NCBI GenBank assembly: GCA_003020965.1
Contig: PXRL01000014.1
Coordinates: forward strand, 1 to 64,000
Source: Halobacteriales archaeon QS_4_69_225
GTDB lineage: Archaea > Halobacteriota > Halobacteria > Halobacteriales > Haloarculaceae
DNA: 64,000 bases
Direction of reading: 5' to 3'
The position numbers were made by a program, and so were the translations under genes. Below the pieces are notes generated by a model. It was not told the DNA's origin. It was given only the letters and a program-made list of their open reading frames with translations, and ran no database searches. The first letter of the stretch is position 1; each line of letters begins with the position of its first letter. Positions 39,711 to 48,442 of this stretch are shown in pieces.

Positions 39711-39978
39711 GTGCCGCCGCCCGTTCGTGTCTCCCTACGAGCCGAAGCGGGTGCTCGCCTGGCGCCTCCGGCCGCGCCGGGGCTCCCGTTCCGGGAGCCG
39801 ATAGGTCGTCGGCCAACGTTTCGTGCAAGCCGTCGAGCGGCATCGCCGAGCCCCAGTAGCCCGCCTCAGAAGTCGTGTCGCCAGCTCGTCCGCGCGAGTG
39901 ATATAGGATGCGTTCAGGCCCGTCAACATCCTCCTCGACGGCCTCACGCTCTGCTCGCTCGGCAGCCCCCGGCCAGAA

Positions 39979-40060
39979 TCTACGCCTGCCGTGACAATAA
40001 TCAGACCACCGCAGAGACGCCGTTTGCCGTCGAAACGGAGGCCTCCGCACTCACGACTCG
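39979..40060 (+). repeat. Degenerate direct repeat, copy 1
   Basis: ctacgcctgccgtgacaata..gagacgccgtttgccgtcgaaacggaggcctccgcactcacgactcg. Confidence 0.7.
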
Positions 40061-40075
40061 AGACGTGTCAATGTC

Positions 40076-40468
40076 TCAGTACGTCTCGACGTCGACTCCG
40101 AGCGCCGTGAAGTCCTCGACGTTGTCGGTGAGGACGGGTTCGTCGTAAATGTCGGAGACTGCCGCGACCATCGGATCGACCTTGTCGATGCTGCTTTCGC
40201 CGTCGGCTCGCTGGTCCGCCCGTGCGAGGAGCTGTCCGGCGCGGTGAGCGATCGTCTCGTCCTGTTCGACGACCGGGTACATCCGAAGCGCGTTCTCGAC
40301 GTTCCTCCGTTCGTCCTCGTCGCCGAACTCGGCACCGTACGAGAGTTCCACGACGACCGGTGACGGAACCCGCTGAACGGTGTTCGTTTCGGAGAGCTTG
40401 ATGCCTCTCTCGAAGGCACCCTCGCGACCGTCGAAGAAATCGATCAGAAACGACGTATCGAGGATCAC
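40076..40468 (-). CDS. PIN-domain toxin (VapC-like)
   Basis: MILDTSFLIDFFDGREGAFERG..VVELSYGAEF..DKVDPMVAAVSDIYDEPVLTDNVEDF. Confidence 0.9.
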   Translation of the reverse strand: MILDTSFLIDFFDGREGAFERGIKLSETNTVQRVPSPVVVELSYGAEFGDEDERRNVENALRMYPVVEQDETIAHRAGQLLARADQRADGESSIDKVDPMVAAVSDIYDEPVLTDNVEDFTALGVDVETY

Positions 40469-40695
40469 TCGAACCGCTCCCAGAGCTCGTGTTTCGCTTC
40501 GGCATCGGTCTCGTGCGCGCCTTCGAGACGATCCCGCATGGCCGTCGCCGTTTCCGACGAGAGTATCCCGGCGACATCCTCGGGACGAGGTCCCCCGATG
40601 AGCCGGCGGAGCGTCTCCTCCATCGTCTCGTCCTCGTGCTTGTGAGCCGTCACGAACTCGTGGAACTCCTCGGAGATACGGACCGACTTGCTCAT
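40465..40695 (-). CDS. VapB-like antitoxin
   Basis: MSKSVRISEEFHEFVTAHKHEDETMEETLRRLIGG; overlaps toxin start. Confidence 0.88.
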   Translation of the reverse strand: MSKSVRISEEFHEFVTAHKHEDETMEETLRRLIGGPRPEDVAGILSSETATAMRDRLEGAHETDAEAKHELWERFE

Positions 40696-40805
40696 GTACT
40701 GTATACTCGGGTATACGTACCTATCAATTTTCGGCTGCTGTCCGGAGTGTCATTCTCTCTGTCAGACAACCATCTTCGGTCCGGCGCGGCGAGCGGGGGC
40801 TGGGC

Positions 40806-40896
40806 TGACCGGGGCCTATGTCTACCGTGGCAACGATCGGATACGCTCGGAGACGTTACTTACCGTCAAAATGGAGGCCTCGGCACTCACGACTCG
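40806..40896 (+). repeat. Degenerate direct repeat, copy 2
   Basis: tgaccggggcctatgtctaccgtggcaacga..gagacgttacttaccgtcaaaatggaggcctcggcactcacgactcg. Confidence 0.75.
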
Positions 40897-41014
40897 CAAT
40901 CTATCCATAGTGAATGTGTTTAGCGCGGCTATAGAGCCCTCTCGTTTCGTTACTGCTTCTCCAGGATTCGGGTGCTGCCTCCTCCATCTCGTTGCCTGCC
41001 GCGCTGTCGAATGA

Positions 41015-41338
41015 TCAGCAGTAGTGAATACTGCGGTCGTTTACGGAACGTGCTTCGAGGTGTGCGTCGACCGTTTTCACGACATCCCCAATGTCACGCC
41101 CGGCCTGTTGAATGTAGACGATTCCGGCGTGCTCGAAGCCGGATCCTTCGACGAGTGAGAGGAAGTCGTCGTCGAACGTTACCAGAATCCAGTCGTTCTC
41201 GACTGCGTACGAGAGGTGTTCCCGGTCGGAATCGCCCAATCGCTCCTCGTCACGAGCTGTGAGGACGGCCCAGCCGCGACGGCGGAGTCCGTCCGCGACC
41301 GGGATCCAGATACTCTCGTCACAGTATAGCGGTCTCAT
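41015..41338 (-). CDS. DUF5615 PIN-like toxin
   Basis: YCDESIWIPVADGLRRRGWAVLTARDEERLGDSDREHLSYAVENDWILVTFDDDFL. Confidence 0.88.
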   Translation of the reverse strand: MRPLYCDESIWIPVADGLRRRGWAVLTARDEERLGDSDREHLSYAVENDWILVTFDDDFLSLVEGSGFEHAGIVYIQQAGRDIGDVVKTVDAHLEARSVNDRSIHYC

Positions 41339-41559
41339 GCCGTGGCAGGCCCGGCGGATCGGAAGTCGTCGATGTTGTCGTAGTAGTACGCGAGCGCACG
41401 ATGGACCTCACCGAGCGAGAGGTCCGGATACAGCTGTGTGATCTCGTCGGGTTCGTACCCGCTGTGCTCGTACGCGACAGCGACGTCTTCCACCCGAATC
41501 CCGGTCCCCTCGATGGTCGGGGCACCGTCACTGTGCTCGGGGTCCCGAACGATACTCAT
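41335..41559 (-). CDS. DUF433 antitoxin
   Basis: GAPTIEGTGIRVEDVAVAYEHSGYEPDEITQLYPDLSLGEVHRALAYYYDN. Confidence 0.9.
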   Translation of the reverse strand: MSIVRDPEHSDGAPTIEGTGIRVEDVAVAYEHSGYEPDEITQLYPDLSLGEVHRALAYYYDNIDDFRSAGPATA

Positions 41560-41607
41560 AGATGCCTCTTCGCGCTCTATCGGTAATAAAATCGTGGTCG
41601 GTTAGGA

Positions 41608-41706
41608 TCTGACCGGGGGCTCTGTCTACCGTGGCCACGAATAGATGGCCCTTAGAGACGCCGTCTACCGTCAAAAACGGCGGCCTCGGCACTCATAGGG
41701 CTCGTC
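41608..41706 (+). repeat. Degenerate direct repeat, copy 3
   Basis: tctgaccgggggctctgtctaccgtggccacga..gagacgccgtctaccgtcaaaaacggcggcctcggcactca. Confidence 0.75.
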
Positions 41707-41788
41707 ACCGCCGGGTGCCTACGCCGGCTCGGCCCGGTGGGTCGTCATCGGCCGCCCGTCGCTACGGCGGCGGCGGGCAAGTGCATTG

Positions 41789-42169
41789 TCACTCCTCGTC
41801 GCCGGACTCGACAAATCCGAGTTCCTCGCCGACGCCGAGGACGTCCAGCTGCCGGAGGAACTCGTCGTCTGTGGGATCCAGCGGCAGGTCGGTGTTTTCG
41901 AGATCCAGCAGCATCCGGTCGTCGCCGGTGTCGACCAGCAGGTCGCCGTCGGTGACCTCGCCGACGATGTCGTCGCTGGACTCGACGGCGTCCTGGAGCA
42001 GTTCGCCCAGCGACCGGCCGGTCTCCTGGGCCTCCTGCAGCAGGTCGGCGACGACGTCCGGCGCCGAGGAGGGCTCCTCGACGGCCTGCTGGAGCAGTTC
42101 GCCGAGCGTCTGGCCGGTGTCCTGGAGTTCGGACTGCAGCTCCTCGAAGAGTTCTTCTGCGTCGGTCAT
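41789..42169 (-). CDS. Acidic helical hypothetical protein with internal repeat
   Basis: MTDAEELFEELQSELQDTGQTLGELLQQAVEE / LLQEAQETGRSLGELLQDAVESS. Confidence 0.65.
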   Translation of the reverse strand: MTDAEELFEELQSELQDTGQTLGELLQQAVEEPSSAPDVVADLLQEAQETGRSLGELLQDAVESSDDIVGEVTDGDLLVDTGDDRMLLDLENTDLPLDPTDDEFLRQLDVLGVGEELGFVESGDEE

Positions 42170-42445
42170 CGTGGCGACCCAACGGACTACGGCCGCATAT
42201 GTATGATGATTCTGCCTGCGGGCACACCCCGGATACCTCGGATACCCGCCTGGCGTGGCAGTTCTCCCGCCGGCGACCGCTCGGAGGGCGAGAATCCACG
42301 TTCCACCGCGAGGGGGTGTGGTATCTCGAAAGCGTGCTGTCAAGGCTTGGCGAACGGGCGACGCCCGGAGTCGTACGGGGTCAGGGTCGCGGATGCTGGC
42401 GCGGAGTAGCCGTCGGAAGGCGAACTGGATTCCGGGCGTGGGTCG

Positions 42446-42878
42446 TCACTGCGAGTCCTCGTCGGCCTCGGCCGGGGTCGAGCGGTGGGACGGGTCCTCC
42501 GTGTCGTCCATTAGTCGCTCCATCCGGCGCTCGAACTCGGCGTTGCTCATCTCGCCCTCGACGTACCGTTCTTTGAGTTCGCGTTTCCGGTCCTCAACGG
42601 TAGGTGCGACTCGTTCGGAGGCGTCGAACTGGCGGAGAGCTGGGCATTTCCGCTCGAGTCGTTCGACGACGGAGACGAGCCTATCGTCGCGGGGGAGCGC
42701 TCCGTTTCTGAGCACCGAAACGACTGTCACGACCAGAAACGCGACGGCGACGAGCGCGAGTACGAGCACGATTACGACCCCACTCGGCGGCCGCGGCGAG
42801 TGCGGTCAGAGCGATTGCAGTCTCGCCGCGTGGGACACCTCCGGAGAGCGCCGACAGCCCTTTCAGGAGGCCGACCAA
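42446..42878 (-). pseudogene. SHOCT-domain membrane protein, frameshifted between two halves
   Basis: VGLLKGLSALSGGVPRGETAIALTALAAAAEW in one frame joins (G)VVIVLVLALVAVAFLVVTVVSVLRNG..RKRELKERYVEGEMSNAEFERRMERLMDD in the next across cccc at 42778-42781. Confidence 0.6.
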
Positions 42879-43189
42879 GGCGGCTCCGACCAGCAGGAGC
42901 CTGGAGACGACGAATCCGCCGAATTACAGCCAGTGTCGGGAGGCCATGTTGCGGAGTTCTGGCCGGCGGGAAATAAAGACGCATGAATGGGCCTCGTCGG
43001 GGGTCGTTCCTCGCAGTCGCCGCGGCGGCGCGGCCGAGCCGGGTCGTCAGTTACTGTTAACTGCTCCGGGGGCACAATTATTACCATGTGCCGGGAGTGC
43101 GGCTACGAAAGCCGCTCAGCAATCGTGTACGATCCCGAACGCTGATTCTCGACCGGAGTGAGTACAAGACGACAAACCACAGAGAGAAC

Positions 43190-43480
43190 GTAAACTACCC
43201 CGCCCTACTCGCTCCCTTCCGCCTTGCGGCGGTCGGTCACTCCTTGAGGGCGGGGCTTTTCCCGCAACGCAATTGTGCCCCGCGACCCCGTGTGGTTCGA
43301 GAGAGCGAAGCTCTCTCGTCATCACGAAAGGCGCTTCGCGCCTTTCGAACGACATGGGCGCGGCCCAGCTTTCTCTTGCCGTTCCACGGGGGAGGCGGCG
43401 GGTCGGAGCAGTGCTGCGACCCGCGCTTACCGGACCTGTGCCGTGGATTGTCCCGCCGGTTTAATTGCCGGTGTTCTCGC
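43190..43480 (-). mobile_element. Remnant of IS200/IS605-group (IS1341/TnpB-type) element right end
   Basis: Minus strand ..gccccgccctcaaggagtga..gagtagggcggggtagttta; 9-bp perfect stem 43198-43206/43247-43255; minus frame ends SPALKE*; no intact tnpB. Confidence 0.4.
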
Positions 43481-43998
43481 GCTCTATCCCCAAGCGTGGA
43501 GCGGGAGTCGAACCCGTTCGCGGTCGTCGGTCCCGAGTACAGGGTGCGACGGCAGTACCGTCGCACCACAGATGCCGGTTTACTCGCGGCATCTACCGAC
43601 CCCGACGTGTGCGGGGACGGCAGTAAATCGAGAGACGGCCCACGAGGGAAAAACAGGTTGCCACACGGTGAAAGTGAACGGAGACGAGCGCTCCTCCCCT
43701 CCCTGCCGCTCGCTTCGCTCGCGGCTGAGGGAGGGGGCTCCGCGCCCTGCACCGCTACCGCTGAACTGTTCGCGAAGCCAACTCGGAACCGTACTAAAAA
43801 ATTCGTGCTTCCCTCCGCCGAGGAGTTCCAGCAGCGGGTTGAGGAGCGTGCTGAGACGGTCGACCTCTCCATAGAGGAGGTTACCCAACTGGTACAGGAT
43901 GCACGGAGCGACGACAGATGAATCCGAGTGTCGCACCCCCGGAACCCGACTGTTATTAATCTCTACCCACTATCACTGCAGAGAGGACCTGAAGAACA

Positions 43999-44313
43999 AT
44001 GGCTGGAACAGGCTTCACATCGGGCTCTGATGGCGCGATGCCGCAGATCGTAAAAACAGAGGACGTCCTTGGTGGCGATCCCCGTATCGAGGACCACCGC
44101 ATCGGCGTCTATCAGGTCTATCAGCAATACGTGGAGGGCGACGAAACGCCCGAAGCAATCGCGACCAGCTACGACATCTCCATTGCCAAGGTTCACGCCG
44201 CCCTCGCCTACGCCTTCAGCAATTCCGACGAGATGCGTGAGATTGAGGCCCGAAATCAGGCAGTCGCCGAAGAAACGGCGGCCAACCGTATCGTCCCCAA
44301 CGATCGTGCCTGA
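43999..44313 (+). CDS. DUF433 antitoxin
   Basis: GGDPRIEDHRIGVYQVYQQYVEGDETPEAIATSYDISIAKVHAALAYAFSN. Confidence 0.9.
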   Translation: MAGTGFTSGSDGAMPQIVKTEDVLGGDPRIEDHRIGVYQVYQQYVEGDETPEAIATSYDISIAKVHAALAYAFSNSDEMREIEARNQAVAEETAANRIVPNDRA

Positions 44314-44321
44314 CCCCATCG

Positions 44322-44654
44322 ATGGACCTGCTTGCTGACGAAAACGTCGAGACAGAGTGGGTCCAGGCGCTCCGCGACGATGGCCACGACGTCAGTCGTG
44401 TCGTCGACGTTGAAGAGCTCGGTGCGAGTGCGACTGACCCGAACGTCCTCGCGGGGGCAACCCAGCGAAATCGAGTCCTCCTGACGGCGGACCAGTCCGA
44501 TTTCAGCGACCCATCGACCGACGATCATCCCGGCGTCATCATCGTCGCTGACGTCACTCGGACGGGCGGCCAGGTTCGGCGTGCAGTCCGGCAGATTGAA
44601 CAGTCAGTATTTGATCTTTCCGGCCACATCGCGTACGTCAGCGACTGGCTCTGA
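44322..44654 (+). CDS. DUF5615 PIN-like toxin
   Basis: MDLLADENVETEWVQALRDDGHDVSRVVDVEELGASATDPNVLAGATQRNRVLLTADQSDF. Confidence 0.9.
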   Translation: MDLLADENVETEWVQALRDDGHDVSRVVDVEELGASATDPNVLAGATQRNRVLLTADQSDFSDPSTDDHPGVIIVADVTRTGGQVRRAVRQIEQSVFDLSGHIAYVSDWL

Positions 44655-44729
44655 TCCACCTCAGGGAACACGTCAAAGTGCCGTGCGGTACTGAAGTCCG
44701 TCTGCGGATCAACAAGCCGGTGAATAACG

Positions 44730-44877
44730 GCGTCAGTCCGGACCACGCACCGCTGTCTGACCTGTGGGTTCGAGGCGCTGGCAGGGAACGATGAGTGGTC
44801 GACCGTCGAACACCCGCCGCCGGGTGAACTAGTGCAGTGCCCCGAGTGCGGGAGCACCGACACCCGAGCGGTGTAGC
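44730..44877 (+). pseudogene. Zinc-ribbon protein fragment lacking a start
   Basis: VRTTHRCLTCGFEALAGNDEWSTVEHPPPGELVQCPECGSTDTRAV* preceded in frame by a stop and no start codon. Confidence 0.45.
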
Positions 44878-44921
44878 CGGCGACGGAGCAGTTTTTGAAT
44901 GCCACGCGCCTACCTGTTAGT

Positions 44922-45182
44922 ATGGTCGACGAGGAGACGACCGAGCGCGTCGTCGAGGTGCTCGAGGCGGCCGACGAACCGCTGACGGCGGGTCGTATCC
45001 AGCGTCGGATGGCGACCGAGAGCAGGGACGTGACCACCGGCGTCATCCGGGAGGTCTGCGGCGAACTCCTCGAGGCGGACCGCGTCGAGGAGACCGACGA
45101 CCAATCAAATCCTACCACAGTTACAGCCGGCAGTGTCACTCCGCCCGGTCGCGCGCGGCGGCGACGACCAGCGGCAGCGTGA
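44922..45182 (+). CDS. Small HTH protein
   Basis: MVDEETTERVVEVLEAADEPLTAGRIQRRMATESRDVTTGVIREVCGELLEADRVEETDDQ; 3' end overlaps convergent gene. Confidence 0.6.
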   Translation: MVDEETTERVVEVLEAADEPLTAGRIQRRMATESRDVTTGVIREVCGELLEADRVEETDDQSNPTTVTAGSVTPPGRARRRRPAAA

Positions 45183-46152
45183 TGGTCGCGTCGGCGTAGA
45201 CGGAGACGCTGCGGGCGTCCCGCTCGAGTTTGCCCCACGAGCGGGCCTCGTCCAGCGTCGCCCCCGAGAGTCCGCCGGTTTGCGGCGGGTCCATCGTCAG
45301 CTGGACCGCGTAGTCGTAGGCTCCAGGCGTCACCAGCATCGTCTGCAGGACGTAGTTCTTCGGGACGCCGCCGCCGACGACGATGGCGGCCGTCGAGTCC
45401 GCCTCGTATGCGAGGTCGTTCAGCGGCGACATATCGGCCAACGCGTCCAGGGAGAAGCCCGACACTTGCGAGCGGAGCCACGCCTGCAGCCCGAGCACGG
45501 AGTCCTGGACGGCCGGCACGTGGACCGGGACGTCGTGTTCGAAGGCCGCGGCGGCGATGCCGGCGTCCTCGCCGACTCCCTCGCGGTCGTTGACCGCGGC
45601 GTTGGCGCGGCCGAGTTCGCGGGTGAAGGCGGCGATGGAGACGACCTCCTCGCCGAGCTCGTCGAACACCTCCGCCCGGAGGTGCTCCTCGAAGGCCGCG
45701 AAGTGCTCCTGCGGCAGGTAGACGTTGTAGATGCGGTCGACGCCTTCCTCGCGCAGCCGCTCGTCGAATGCCCGGTCGTCGAGGTCGGGGTGGTCCTCGC
45801 GGCCGTGGTGGTGTTTGCCGCCGATCGCCTCGATGGTGTCGTGGGTCAGCGTCGCGCCCGTCGTCACCAGCGCGTCGACGTGGCCGTCCCGGATCAGGTC
45901 GGCAACGACGGCCCGCATCCCGGCCGGCACCATCGCGCCCGCCAGCCCGAGGAAGGTCGTCGCCTCGCCGTCGAGTATCTCGCCGGTCACCGCGACGGCC
46001 TCGTGGAGGTCGGCGGCGCCGATACCGGCCTTGCCGTACTCGGCGGCCAATTCGGCGACGGTCATCCCCGCCGAGACGCTCGCGTGCTCGACCGGGTCGT
46101 GTCCGAACTCCTCGCGGTCCGGCGCCTCGTCGGCGTCATCGCTGTCGCTCAT
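45136..46152 (-). CDS. Deoxyhypusine synthase
   Basis: FLGLAGAMVPAGMRAVVADLIRDGHVDALVTTGATLTHDTIEAIGGKHHHG; GGGVPKNYVLQT; QLTMDPPQTGGLSGA. Confidence 0.93.
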   Translation of the reverse strand: MSDSDDADEAPDREEFGHDPVEHASVSAGMTVAELAAEYGKAGIGAADLHEAVAVTGEILDGEATTFLGLAGAMVPAGMRAVVADLIRDGHVDALVTTGATLTHDTIEAIGGKHHHGREDHPDLDDRAFDERLREEGVDRIYNVYLPQEHFAAFEEHLRAEVFDELGEEVVSIAAFTRELGRANAAVNDREGVGEDAGIAAAAFEHDVPVHVPAVQDSVLGLQAWLRSQVSGFSLDALADMSPLNDLAYEADSTAAIVVGGGVPKNYVLQTMLVTPGAYDYAVQLTMDPPQTGGLSGATLDEARSWGKLERDARSVSVYADATITLPLVVAAARDRAE

Positions 46153-46228
46153 TGCCGGCACGTGGAGCGGCGCGCGCTTCAACGACGCGGTTCCGGCGGT
46201 GCCGGGGTGTCCGGCGCCGCGGAGCCCG

Positions 46229-48370
46229 TCACGCCGGCGGCGACCGTACCCGGACGCCGTCGTCGAGGGGGTCGACGCTCCCGCCGGCGTACCAGACGTG
46301 CCAGTAGACGTTCCAGACGCCGAGTCCCTGTGCGTGCCGCACCTGGTCGAGTTCGATGTCGCCGGTGAGCACCTCCCGCTCGGCGGCCGGGAGGGCGCAG
46401 TCGTCGGCGGTGATCGTCAGGGTCGCGTCGTCGGCCCGTACCTCGACGTGGAGCGTCGGTCGGTCGGCACCGGCGTGCGACAGCACCAGCTCCAGCAGGT
46501 CGGCCAGCGCCTCGTGCAGCGACGCCAGCCCGGCCACCGGGACCGATTCCGACTCCGGTCGCCGGACGCGGAGCTCCGCTTCCGGATGGCTCCGCTCGAC
46601 GGCTCGGACCGCGCGGTCGAGGTAGACGAGGAGGTCGACGGACCGCGGGTCGGGCTCCTCGCCGATCAGCTCGTGGACGTCCCGGGCCGTCTCGGCGGTC
46701 TCGTTGAGTTCGTCGGCCGCCTCGACGATGGTCTCGCCGGCCGACCGGAGCCGGTCGTCGTCGTCGCGGTCGGCGACCAGCGTCGCGTGCCCGCGGATGG
46801 TGTTCAGCTTGTTGCGGATGTTGTGCCGGAGAAAGCGGTTCGTCACCCGGAGCTGCCGTTCCCGCTGTGCGAGGCGGGTGATGTCCCGGCCCTCCGGGAT
46901 GAGCAGGTCCACCTCGCCGCGGTCGTCGGTCACCGGTCGGACCGAGAAGTCGATGACAGCGTCGCGATCGGCGCCCTTGACGGTGATCCGGTCCCGGAAG
47001 AACTCCCCGCCGCGTGCGGTTGCGACGGCCTCCCGGGCGACCTCGCGGGTCGTCTCTTCGGGCTCGAACCAGTAGGCGTCCCACAGCTTCTGGCCGACCA
47101 GTTCCGCGGCGGGGCGGCCGGCGAACTCCGCGGCCGTCTCGTTGACCTCCAGTAGCGTTCCGTCGGGCGACATCAGCCCCGTGAACTGGTAGGTGTTGTC
47201 GAAGACAGCCTCGAAGCGCCGCCGGCGGGCCCGCCGGTCGGCGATGTTCCGCCCGATGCCGGTCACGCCCCGGAGCTCGCCGTCGGCGTCCCGCAGCGGG
47301 CCGCCGGTGAACTCGAAGGGGACCCGCTCGCCGCCCGTCGTCTCGAAGGCCGACTCCACGGTTACCGAGCGGCCGTCCTCGAGGATGGCCTGGAAGCTGT
47401 CGGCGATCCGCTCGACCTCGTCGTCCGGTACGAAGTCGGTGACGTACATCTCCTCGAGTTCGCCGGCGTCGTACCCGGTCTCGGCCTCGAGCTGGTCGTT
47501 CCACCGGAGGAGGTACCCCGCGGTGTCGAAGGTGTACAGCACGTCCGGCAGCGCGTCGAAGATGCTCTCGACGGTCCGCCGTTCCGCCTCGAGGCGGCGC
47601 TGGCGGGCCCGCTGTTCCGTGATGTCGCGGGTGGCGCCGGCGAACCGCTCGATCGAGCCGTCCCGACCGGTGATCGGCTCGGCCTGCACGAGAACGTGCC
47701 GCTGGAACCCCTCGTCGGGGTTGACCCGGAGCTCGATCGACTGCGGCTCCCCGTCGGCGAGCCGCGCCATCGCCGCGGTGGTGCGCTCTCGATCCTCCGG
47801 GTGGATCGCCTCGAGAAACGCCCGCGGCTCCGCGCGGAGCCGCCGTTCGGGCTGGCCGAACAGCTCGGAGTACGCGGAGTTGACGAACAGTAGCTCCTTC
47901 CAGTCGGCGGAGATGAGCCAGAGGACGTCCTCGGTCGCCTCCGTCAGCTCCCGGACCCGCGCCTCGGGGTCCGTCGGTTCCGACGCCGCCGCAACCCGCT
48001 CGGCGACCGCGTCGACCCGCTCGTCGTTCGCGTCGATCCGCTCGCCGTCGCGGTCGACCGGCACGTAGTCGGTAACACCGGCCGCGACGGCCCGGCTGGC
48101 CAGTCGCTCGCTGCCGTCCGACGCCAGCAGGACGAACGGGAACTCCCCGTCGAGGTCCCTGACGCGCCGCAGGAGCGTGAGCCCGTCGCCGTCGGGCAGC
48201 GCCTGCGCCGAGACCACGCAGTCGACGTGCGTCGACACGAGCCGGTCGAGGCCCGTCTGCATCCCGCCCACCGCGTCGACGGTCGGCCCCTCGGCGCCGA
48301 GGGCCGCCGGCTCCGGGGCGGCCGCATCGTCGGGGTCGCGGACGTAGAGAATCCGGTCGCCGCCGTCCAT
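46229..48370 (-). CDS. Receiver-like/multi-PAS sensor histidine kinase
   Basis: PAS/PAC repeats; FLRHNIRNKLNTIRGHATLVADRDDDDRL H-box; C-terminal ATPase-like region. Confidence 0.87.
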   Translation of the reverse strand: MDGGDRILYVRDPDDAAAPEPAALGAEGPTVDAVGGMQTGLDRLVSTHVDCVVSAQALPDGDGLTLLRRVRDLDGEFPFVLLASDGSERLASRAVAAGVTDYVPVDRDGERIDANDERVDAVAERVAAASEPTDPEARVRELTEATEDVLWLISADWKELLFVNSAYSELFGQPERRLRAEPRAFLEAIHPEDRERTTAAMARLADGEPQSIELRVNPDEGFQRHVLVQAEPITGRDGSIERFAGATRDITEQRARQRRLEAERRTVESIFDALPDVLYTFDTAGYLLRWNDQLEAETGYDAGELEEMYVTDFVPDDEVERIADSFQAILEDGRSVTVESAFETTGGERVPFEFTGGPLRDADGELRGVTGIGRNIADRRARRRRFEAVFDNTYQFTGLMSPDGTLLEVNETAAEFAGRPAAELVGQKLWDAYWFEPEETTREVAREAVATARGGEFFRDRITVKGADRDAVIDFSVRPVTDDRGEVDLLIPEGRDITRLAQRERQLRVTNRFLRHNIRNKLNTIRGHATLVADRDDDDRLRSAGETIVEAADELNETAETARDVHELIGEEPDPRSVDLLVYLDRAVRAVERSHPEAELRVRRPESESVPVAGLASLHEALADLLELVLSHAGADRPTLHVEVRADDATLTITADDCALPAAEREVLTGDIELDQVRHAQGLGVWNVYWHVWYAGGSVDPLDDGVRVRSPPA

Positions 48371-48442
48371 GTGCGCATATCTCGTATCGGACGAATAGTT
48401 TCTTTGGCGAGGTCGGGAGCGTGAACCCTGCAACGGCGGCGG

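Noticed and set aside
43237-43872. 211-aa minus-strand ORF as a genuine gene
   Set aside because: Composition is mixed and hairpin-rich; only the last residues look like a tnpB tail, so it is treated as an element remnant.
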